Assembly (NCBI GenBank): GCA_024685315.1
Contig: JAIKVW010000014.1
Coordinates: 1-37,378 of the forward strand
Origin: Lachnospiraceae bacterium
Lineage (GTDB): Bacteria > Bacillota > Clostridia > Lachnospirales > Lachnospiraceae
Direction of reading: 5' to 3'
Length of the DNA stretch: 37,378 nucleotides
Shown: positions 31,710 through 37,378 of the stretch, piece by piece
Layout of the letters: each line of letters opens with the position of its first letter
Position numbering within the stretch: position 1 is the stretch's first letter
Program-made: the position numbers and the translations under genes
Notes under the pieces: model-generated
What the model saw: the letters and a program-made list of their open reading frames with translations, nothing else
Databases searched by the model: none
What the model was told of the DNA's origin: nothing

Positions 31710-34100
31710 TTATTTCTCAAAATCCACAATAGTTACGCCGTCGCCGCCTTCGCCGAACTGGCCCAGGCGGTATTTCTTTACGTATTTCGTCTTGTGGAGC
31801 TTGTCCTGGACGGCTTTCTTGAGCTTCCCGGTCCCACGGCCATGGATAATTGTGACCTGCGGGATGTGCGAGAGATATGCGTCATCAAGGTATTTATCAA
31901 GCTCTCCCAGAGCTTCGTCCACGGTCTTGCCGATGAGGTTCAGGGAGGTGCTTATGGTAGTGGATTTCTCCATGCGGAGTTTCCCGGAACCGTCGCGCTT
32001 TACATCAGGCGCGCTGACGTCTTCCTCGTAGAGAGGGGCAAGGTCCTTGTAGCTGATCCGGGATTTCAGCACGCCCATCTGTACCATGATCTCGCCCTTG
32101 CTGTTGGGTTCCGAGACAACGGTACCTTTGAGGTTCATGCTGAGCACGTTCACGGTATCCCCGCGCTTGAAATCTGAAGGAGAATAGTCTTTGTTTCTCT
32201 TCTGACTGCGGGACTGGACAGAGCTTCCGTACTTGCCGAGCTCTTCACGAAGGCCGGATCTCTGCTGCTCCAGGGCCTTCATGTCTATCCCTTTGCCGGA
32301 GGCGAGCTTGTTCATTTTCCGGATGGTCTCGTCCGCGTAGTCCTTGGCGTTCTGCAGGATGCTGCGCGCCTCCTCCTTCGCTTCAGAGAGAATGCGCCCC
32401 TTCTGCTTTTCGAGGCTCTCCTGCCGGGATTCAAGCTTTTTGGTCAGGGAGGCGGCTTCCTCCCTTAGCGCCGAGATCTCTTCCTGTTCCTTCTCGATCT
32501 CGATCCGGCTCTTTTCAAGGCTTCCGAGCATATCCTCGAAGCTCTGCTGCTGGATGTCAATATTTCCCTTTGCGCTTTCGATAATGTCTTCGGGGAGCCC
32601 AAGCTTGCCGGAGATCGCGAAGGCGTTGCTCTTTCCGGGAATGCCGATGAGAAGCCTGTAGGTCGGGCTCAGGGTCTCTACGTTGAATTCGCAGCAGGCG
32701 TTCAGGACGCCGGGGGTCGTCATCGCAAATATTTTAAGCTCGCTGTAGTGGGTAGTCGCGAGCACACAGACTCCGCGAGCCAGCAGGTCGCTTAGGATCG
32801 CCATTGCAAGTGCGGCGCCTTCGGTGGGGTCAGTGCCTGCGCAGAGCTCGTCGAAGAGCACCAGGGTGCCGGGATCTGCCTCTGAGAGGATTCCAACGAT
32901 ATTGGTCATGTGGGAAGAGAAGGTGCTGAGGTTCTGCTCAATGCTCTGCTCATCGCCGATGTCCGCGAAGATGTCTGTAAAAAGGGAAAGGGTCGACCCC
33001 TCGAACGCGGGGATGTGGAGCCCTGCCTGTCCCATGAGGTGGAAGAGTCCGACAGTCTTAAGGCTGACGGTCTTTCCGCCGGTGTTTGGGCCTGTGATGA
33101 TCAGCATGCGGTTCTCTTCGGTCACAGAGATGTCGATCGCAACGACCTTCTTTTTGTCAAGCAGCGGGTGGCGTCCTTTCTTGATATTGAATCCGCCGTT
33201 CTCCGTAAAGACCGGCTCGCTTCCATTATAGCTTCTGGAGAGCGCGGCCTTCGCGAAAATGAAGTCGAGCCTGGTGAGGATCTCCTGGTCCTGCTCGATC
33301 ACCTGGATGGACTGGGAGGCCTGTTCGCTTAAGAGGTCAAGGACATGGTTGATTTCTTCCTTCTCTTTCGCGGCAAGTTCCCGGAGGTCATTATTCAGCT
33401 TGACAACAGCCATCGGCTCGATAAATACGGTCGATCCGGACGAAGACTGGTCGTGGATCATCCCCGGGACGGAAGAGCGGTGTTCCGCCTTCACCGGAAG
33501 GCAGTACCGGCCTTCGCGGGTCGTTATTATGGCTTCCTGGAGCTTGTCTGCAAGGTTCCTGGAGGTCAGCATCGCTGAAAGCTGCGAATGGATCTTTTCA
33601 TTTGCGAGCTTGATGCTGCGGCGCACGGCTTTAAGGCCTGGAGTCGCGTCGTCGGCAATATTTTCCTCATCGATTATGCAGCGTCTGATCTCCCGGCTGA
33701 GCCCGGAGACTGGCTCAAGCAGGTCGAAATACCCGCTGAGGCAGTCGGGAGGAACGTCGTCTGAGCCGGAGTGTCCTCCGCGCCCGAAGGACTTTACGCG
33801 CCCCGCGGTCTCGAGGAGCCCGGCGATGTTCATGAGCTCGACGATGCCCAATGAACCGCCTACCCTGAGCCGGAGCATGCTGCCGCGGACCTCGCGGATC
33901 CCCCCGAATGAAATATTCCCGCTCCGGAGGATCCTGGTGAGGGCGGCGGTAGTCTCGGCCTGGTCATGCGTGATCTCCGAAAGGTTCGAAGAGGGAAGGA
34001 GACTGCGGCACATCTCCTTCCCGAGCGCGGATCCCGCGTAGGACACCAGCATGTCGATGATCTTATTATATTCAAGTATTCTTAAGGATTTTTCATTCAT
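31710..34100 (-). CDS. mutS2: Endonuclease/ribosome-rescue factor MutS2
   Basis: A 796-residue MutS2 protein. Residues 1-300 are the core and clamp; the ATPase has Walker A GPNTGGKT (337-344) and Walker B LVLFDELCAGTDPTEG; a long coiled coil follows (about 520-630), then a KOW-like segment (SDFKRGDTVNVLSM), and a C-terminal Smr domain beginning LNLIGKTVDEAL with IIHGRGTGKLK. MutS2 suppresses recombination and, in Bacillus, splits collided ribosomes. The mismatch-binding N-terminal domain of MutS is absent, as expected. The gene is divergent from yhaM. Confidence 0.97.
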   Translation of the reverse strand: MNEKSLRILEYNKIIDMLVSYAGSALGKEMCRSLLPSSNLSEITHDQAETTAALTRILRSGNISFGGIREVRGSMLRLRVGGSLGIVELMNIAGLLETAGRVKSFGRGGHSGSDDVPPDCLSGYFDLLEPVSGLSREIRRCIIDEENIADDATPGLKAVRRSIKLANEKIHSQLSAMLTSRNLADKLQEAIITTREGRYCLPVKAEHRSSVPGMIHDQSSSGSTVFIEPMAVVKLNNDLRELAAKEKEEINHVLDLLSEQASQSIQVIEQDQEILTRLDFIFAKAALSRSYNGSEPVFTENGGFNIKKGRHPLLDKKKVVAIDISVTEENRMLIITGPNTGGKTVSLKTVGLFHLMGQAGLHIPAFEGSTLSLFTDIFADIGDEQSIEQNLSTFSSHMTNIVGILSEADPGTLVLFDELCAGTDPTEGAALAMAILSDLLARGVCVLATTHYSELKIFAMTTPGVLNACCEFNVETLSPTYRLLIGIPGKSNAFAISGKLGLPEDIIESAKGNIDIQQQSFEDMLGSLEKSRIEIEKEQEEISALREEAASLTKKLESRQESLEKQKGRILSEAKEEARSILQNAKDYADETIRKMNKLASGKGIDMKALEQQRSGLREELGKYGSSVQSRSQKRNKDYSPSDFKRGDTVNVLSMNLKGTVVSEPNSKGEIMVQMGVLKSRISYKDLAPLYEEDVSAPDVKRDGSGKLRMEKSTTISTSLNLIGKTVDEALGELDKYLDDAYLSHIPQVTIIHGRGTGKLKKAVQDKLHKTKYVKKYRLGQFGEGGDGVTIVDFEK

Positions 34101-34156
34101 ATTCAGGTACCTTTTCCGCCTGAAAAAAGCGGATCCAAAGTGCTTTTACAATACTG

Positions 34157-34185
34157 AGTTTATCAGGCTGCCACCCGGAGCGCAA
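34157..34185 (-). promoter_or_regulatory. Sigma-A-like promoter of mutS2
   Basis: On the minus strand TTGCGC (34185-34180), a 17-base spacer and TAAACT (34162-34157). Transcription would begin near 34150, about 50 bases before the ATG at 34100. Confidence 0.5.
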
Positions 34186-34257
34186 CCGGAAAAAGCCTGC
34201 ACGAGGCGGAGCCGCCGAATAAATGCGCGCATATAGCCATATCGGCGCCGGATGTGT

Positions 34258-34263
34258 TATACT
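34258..34263 (+). promoter_or_regulatory. -10 element of yhaM
   Basis: TATACT lies just after GTGT, giving an extended -10 look, about 65 bases before the ATG at 34328. No clear -35 is seen. The transcript leader would contain the GC-rich hairpins described at 34298-34318. Confidence 0.4.
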
Positions 34264-34297
34264 TCTGAATATCCGGCAAGGATAGGTATATTAGAAA

Positions 34298-34318
34298 GGC
34301 GGAGCCGCCCCGGGCGGC
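34298..34318 (+). other. Overlapping GC-rich hairpins just before the yhaM start
   Basis: GGCGGAGCCGCC (34298-34309) can fold on itself, and GCCGCC-CCG-GGCGGC (34304-34318) forms a competing stronger stem. The only purine-rich ribosome-site candidate, AAAGGCGG, is inside the first fold, so the structure may affect translation. Confidence 0.5.
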
Positions 34319-34327
34319 AGTTACAAT

Positions 34328-35281
34328 ATGGTTTACATTAGCGAAATAAGGCCGAATGACAACATATCGGAGATATTCCTCTGCAAGGCGAAGAATTCTC
34401 TTAAGACCAAGGCGGGGAAGACCTACTATTCGCTCATCCTGCAGGACAGGACCGGGATGATCGACGCGAAGGTGTGGGATCTGAACCCCGGAATTGAGCA
34501 CTTTGAGGCGATGGATTACATACAGATCACAGGTATCGCTCTGACCTACCAGGGATCGATACAGCTCAATGTGCACCGTCTCAGAAAGGCCAGGGATGGG
34601 GAGTTCGACCCCTCGGATTACATTCCCTGCAGCCGCTTTGACATCAAGCAGATGTACGCCGAGCTGCTGACTTACACACAGAGCGTAAGAGACCCTCATC
34701 TCGCCGCGCTTCTCAAGCATTTCTTCGAAGAAGACCCAGCTTTCAAGAGGAGCTTTGTGGAGCATTCTGCCGCAAAGAGCATTCACCACGGATTCATGGG
34801 AGGACTTCTCGAGCACACTTTGAGCGTAACGAAGATGTGCGATTTCTTTGCGGAGAGCTATCCCTATCTCAACCGGGACCTGCTTATTTCCGCCGCGGTC
34901 TGCCACGACATCGGCAAGACACGTGAGCTTTCTTCGTTCCCTTCAAACGAATACACCGACGAGGGACAGCTGGTCGGACATATTGTCATAGGCGCCGAGA
35001 TGGTGAGCCGCGCAGCGGATGATATTGCCGGGTTCCCCAAGGAGCTTAAAAACGAACTTGTGCACTGTATTCTGGCTCATCACGGCCGCTATGAGTACGG
35101 CTCGCCCAAGCTCCCCGCCCTTGCGGAGGCGGTTGCGCTGAACCTTGCCGACAATGCCGACGCAAGGCTTGAGACTATGAGGGAATTTCTGGACAGTCAG
35201 GAAGGAAAGAGCGGCTGGCTCGGCTACAACAAAGTCTTTGAGAGCAACATCAGGGCTTCTTCAAAACAGGCAGAGAAGTGA
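34328..35281 (+). CDS. yhaM: 3'-5' exoribonuclease YhaM family (OB fold plus HD domain)
   Basis: A 317-residue protein with an N-terminal OB-fold nucleic-acid-binding domain (about 10-95: KNSLKTKAGKTYYSLILQDRTG, then GIALTYQGSIQLNV) and an HD-family hydrolase domain from about 140: HHGFMGGLLEHTLSV and CHDIGKTRE (His193-Asp194). Length and order match YhaM, which degrades single-stranded RNA and DNA from the 3' end with Mn. It overlaps or nearly touches the following rlmD gene, suggesting coupling. Confidence 0.93.
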   Translation: MVYISEIRPNDNISEIFLCKAKNSLKTKAGKTYYSLILQDRTGMIDAKVWDLNPGIEHFEAMDYIQITGIALTYQGSIQLNVHRLRKARDGEFDPSDYIPCSRFDIKQMYAELLTYTQSVRDPHLAALLKHFFEEDPAFKRSFVEHSAAKSIHHGFMGGLLEHTLSVTKMCDFFAESYPYLNRDLLISAAVCHDIGKTRELSSFPSNEYTDEGQLVGHIVIGAEMVSRAADDIAGFPKELKNELVHCILAHHGRYEYGSPKLPALAEAVALNLADNADARLETMREFLDSQEGKSGWLGYNKVFESNIRASSKQAEK

Positions 35282-35283
35282 AA

Positions 35284-36951
35284 ATGAATATAAAGAAAAA
35301 TGATATCTGCCGTATCAGCATCACGGACATTGATACGGCAGGCGCAGGAATAGGACGCCTTGAAGACGGGCTCGTACTCTTCGTGAAGGATACGGTTCCC
35401 GGCGACGAGGCGTTTATTCGGATAACAAAGCTGAAAAAGACCTACGGCTACGCGAGGCTTGAGGAACTCATCACCCCTTCCCCTTACCGTGTGACCCCGA
35501 AGTGTCCTGCCGCGAGGCAGTGCGGAGGCTGCCAGCTGCAGCATCTGGCCTACGGGAAGCAGCTTGAGTACAAGGAGCACAAGGTCCGCGAGCTCCTGAC
35601 GCGTGTCGGGGGAGCCCAGGATTTTGAGATGCTCCCGGTGATCGGGATGGAAGACCCCTGGTATTACCGCAACAAGGCCCAGTTCCCGGTAGGCCTCGGC
35701 AGGGACGGGAAGCCAAAGATAGGTTTTTACGCCGCACGTACCCATGTCATCGTGGACAGCCCGGTATGCCCGATCCAGTGCAAAGAGTCCGGGAAGGTCC
35801 GTGAGACAGTGAGGCAGTGGCTTGAGGAGAAAATTGAAAAAGATCCGGAGGCTGGCAGGGAACTGATATATGACGAGTCAGCAGGCACGGGGCTGCTTCG
35901 GCACGTGCTCGTGCGAACCGGAGCCGCGACAGGCGAAATAATGGTCTGCCTCGTGGTCAACGGTAAGAAGCTCCCGGATTCCGAAGGCCTCGTGAGCCGC
36001 CTCAGGGAGATCCCGGGGATGACTTCGGTAATGCTGAACATCAACAGGGGCAGCACCAACGTGATAATGGGAAGCGAGACCAGGCTGCTCTGGGGAAAAG
36101 ACTATATTTGCGACAGGATCGAAGATATCGAATACCGCATTTCCGCGGCATCATTTTACCAGGTGAACCCTGCCCAGACCGCGAAACTTTATCGGACCGC
36201 ACTCGAGATGGCAGATCCGGGGGAGGATGAGACCGTATGGGATCTCTACTGCGGGACCGGAACAATAACCCTTTTTGCTTCGAAGCGCGCGGCTTCGGTC
36301 ATGGGCGTCGAGGTCGTGCCGGAGGCAGTGGAGAACGCCAGGCAGAACGCCGAGCTAAGCGGCATTTCCAACGTACGTTTCCTCCTGGGGAAGGCGGAGG
36401 ACGTCGTGCCGGCCGAGCACAGACAGCACGGCATAAGCGCGGATATAATTATCGTCGATCCGCCCAGAAAAGGCTGCGACAGAGCGCTCATTGACTGCAT
36501 GGTCAAGGTAGCTCCGAAGAAAATCGTGTATGTGAGCTGTGATCCCGCGACCCTGGCCAGGGACGTAAAGCTCCTACGGGAAGGCGGCTACAGGCTCGTG
36601 AAAGCGCAGCCCGTAGACATGTTCCCGCAGACCGTTGGAATCGAGACGGTATGTCTTTTGTCCAAACTTTCTGAGGCAAAGCATCATATCAGCGTTCAAG
36701 TCGATATGGATGAGTTGGATCTGACTGCCGCCGAGAGTAAGGCTACATATGAAGAGATCCAGGAGTGGGTGAAGGAAAAGTACGGATTTCATGTAAGCCA
36801 TCTGAATATCGCAAAGACGAAGCATAAGTGCGGGATTATCGAGCGGCAGAATTATAATCTGCCGAAAAGTGAGAACAGCCGGTCGCCGGAGACACCGAAG
36901 GAGAAAGAAGAGGCGATTATTGAGGCCTTCAGGCATTTTCAGATGATCTGA
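35284..36951 (+). CDS. rlmD: 23S rRNA (uracil-1939-C5)-methyltransferase RlmD with C-terminal tail
   Basis: A 555-residue RNA m5U methyltransferase. An N-terminal TRAM domain (about 1-60) precedes the Fe-S cysteines Cys74, Cys80, Cys83 (CPAARQCGGC) and Cys162. The SAM site is DLYCGTGTITLF, and the catalytic Cys419 is in VSCDPATLARD. The core ends near residue 460 (GIETVCLLSK). A further 95 residues follow, with DELDLTAAESKATYEEIQEW, KHKCGIIERQNYNLPKSEN and a final FRHFQMI; E. coli RlmD ends at the core (433 residues). Similar tails occur on clostridial relatives from what I recall. The start is ATG 35284; GTG 35278, overlapping the yhaM stop, is an alternative. Confidence 0.93.
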   Translation: MNIKKNDICRISITDIDTAGAGIGRLEDGLVLFVKDTVPGDEAFIRITKLKKTYGYARLEELITPSPYRVTPKCPAARQCGGCQLQHLAYGKQLEYKEHKVRELLTRVGGAQDFEMLPVIGMEDPWYYRNKAQFPVGLGRDGKPKIGFYAARTHVIVDSPVCPIQCKESGKVRETVRQWLEEKIEKDPEAGRELIYDESAGTGLLRHVLVRTGAATGEIMVCLVVNGKKLPDSEGLVSRLREIPGMTSVMLNINRGSTNVIMGSETRLLWGKDYICDRIEDIEYRISAASFYQVNPAQTAKLYRTALEMADPGEDETVWDLYCGTGTITLFASKRAASVMGVEVVPEAVENARQNAELSGISNVRFLLGKAEDVVPAEHRQHGISADIIIVDPPRKGCDRALIDCMVKVAPKKIVYVSCDPATLARDVKLLREGGYRLVKAQPVDMFPQTVGIETVCLLSKLSEAKHHISVQVDMDELDLTAAESKATYEEIQEWVKEKYGFHVSHLNIAKTKHKCGIIERQNYNLPKSENSRSPETPKEKEEAIIEAFRHFQMI

Positions 36952-37019
36952 AATTCGTTGTAGGACGGCGGTTGTACCATTTGATTGAAAATGATGAAAT
37001 TCAAAAGTTTTTAAATGTT

Positions 37020-37050
37020 ACCGGACCGTTACAGTGGACAATGGTCCGGT
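37020..37050 (+). terminator. Terminator-like hairpin after rlmD
   Basis: A perfect 8-bp stem ACCGGACC/GGTCCGGT (37020-37027 and 37043-37050) with a 15-base loop, followed by ATTTTAAAT. Confidence 0.65.
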
Positions 37051-37062
37051 ATTTTAAATGAC

Positions 37063-37104
37063 TTTACGCCGATTTTACAATACAGAGGTTACAGGACTTA
37101 CAAT
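37063..37104 (+). promoter_or_regulatory. Promoter and possible Pho-box-like repeats of the response regulator
   Basis: TTTAC occurs at 37063 and 37074, exactly 11 bp apart, the spacing of PhoP-box repeats in Firmicutes. TTACAATACA occurs twice (37075-37084 and 37098-37107), 23 bp apart. TACAAT at 37099-37104 would be the -10, giving a start near 37111, with the 11-bp repeats about 32-48 bp upstream. A ribosome site GAGGAGG precedes the ATG at 37141. Confidence 0.4.
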
Positions 37105-37140
37105 ACAAAACTATGCTGAGAGCGAAGAGGAGGTTTTACC

Positions 37141-37378
37141 ATGATTTATTGTGTTGAAGACGAAAGCGCCATTCGGGATCTGATGGTCTACACGCTGCAA
37201 GTGTCCGGATTTGATGCACAAGGCTTTGAGAACGATGCTGTCTTTTGGGCTGCAATGAAAGAGCAAAGACCGGAACTTATTATTTTGGATGTGATGCTGC
37301 CCGGAGAAGATGGGCTGACGATCCTCCGTAAACTGCGCTCCTCTCCTGTAACGACAGATATTCCTGTTATTATGGCTA
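37141..37378 (+). CDS. PhoB/PhoP-like response regulator, 3' end outside window
   Basis: Seventy-nine codons of a receiver domain are present before the window ends. The acidic pocket (Glu6-Asp7), the phosphoryl-accepting Asp50 in LDVMLPGEDGL, and the start of the next strand (IPVIMA) are visible. The beginning IYCVEDE and the LPGEDGLTILRKLR segment are typical of clostridial PhoB/PhoP-type regulators of the OmpR family, which usually pair with a histidine kinase encoded next. The effector domain is not seen, so the family assignment is by receiver similarity only. Codon use looks less AGG-rich than in yhaM and the rlmD core. Confidence 0.88.
   Translation, partial: MIYCVEDESAIRDLMVYTLQVSGFDAQGFENDAVFWAAMKEQRPELIILDVMLPGEDGLTILRKLRSSPVTTDIPVIMA

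Overview
The window is about 37 kb of gene-dense chromosome, a little over 50% GC by eye. Genes are packed with short gaps and strong AGGAGG-type ribosome binding sites. The gene set (MutS2, YhaM, TrmL, SpoIIE-type phosphatase with STAS and anti-sigma kinase proteins, split AtuA, CmpB-type membrane protein, TM2 protein, PhoB/PhoP-like regulator) points to an anaerobic Firmicute of class Clostridia. I cannot place it to family from sequence alone. No rRNA, tRNA, insertion sequence, prophage or CRISPR array was seen.

Region 1 (1-6234) is a catabolic region. It starts with the 3' end of a short-chain dehydrogenase. A sigma-54 enhancer-binding activator (minus strand) then faces away from a four-gene operon: CitMHS carboxylate transporter, AtuA N-terminal protein, AtuA C-terminal protein and an acetoacetate-decarboxylase-like protein. 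Between them lie a textbook -24/-12 promoter and three palindromes that look like the activator's binding sites. This looks like a complete, inducible uptake-and-breakdown system for an unidentified organic acid.

Region 2 (6241-11846) holds a small protein with three near-identical repeats and, divergent from it, a partner-switching operon: STAS protein, dCache-HAMP-PP2C phosphatase, STAS fused to an APH-like kinase, RsbW-like kinase, then a VanX-like dipeptidase. No sigma factor is encoded nearby, so the output is unknown.

Region 3 (11901-18363) is mixed housekeeping and accessory genes: mnmA, a PPC/DUF296 protein, a CmpB-like membrane protein, a low-molecular-weight phosphotyrosine phosphatase, an ADP-ribosylglycohydrolase fused to two SseB domains, a SIMPL protein, a zinc-ribbon/TM2 protein and a 57-residue orphan.

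Region 4 (18560-31464) carries an Fe-S aldo/keto reductase, aldose 1-epimerase, a Lon-like AAA+ ATPase with an altered Walker B motif, and then a long co-directional run: metallo-hydrolase, COG2426 membrane protein, MraY-like transferase, aconitase, NADP isocitrate dehydrogenase, HypE/AIR-synthase-like protein, Lrp regulator, aminotransferase and trmL. Aconitase plus isocitrate dehydrogenase give the oxidative route from citrate to 2-oxoglutarate.

Region 5 (31569-37378) has a probable antitoxin fragment, mutS2 (minus strand) divergent from yhaM, rlmD with a C-terminal tail of about 95 residues, and the start of a PhoB/PhoP-like response regulator that runs off the right edge.
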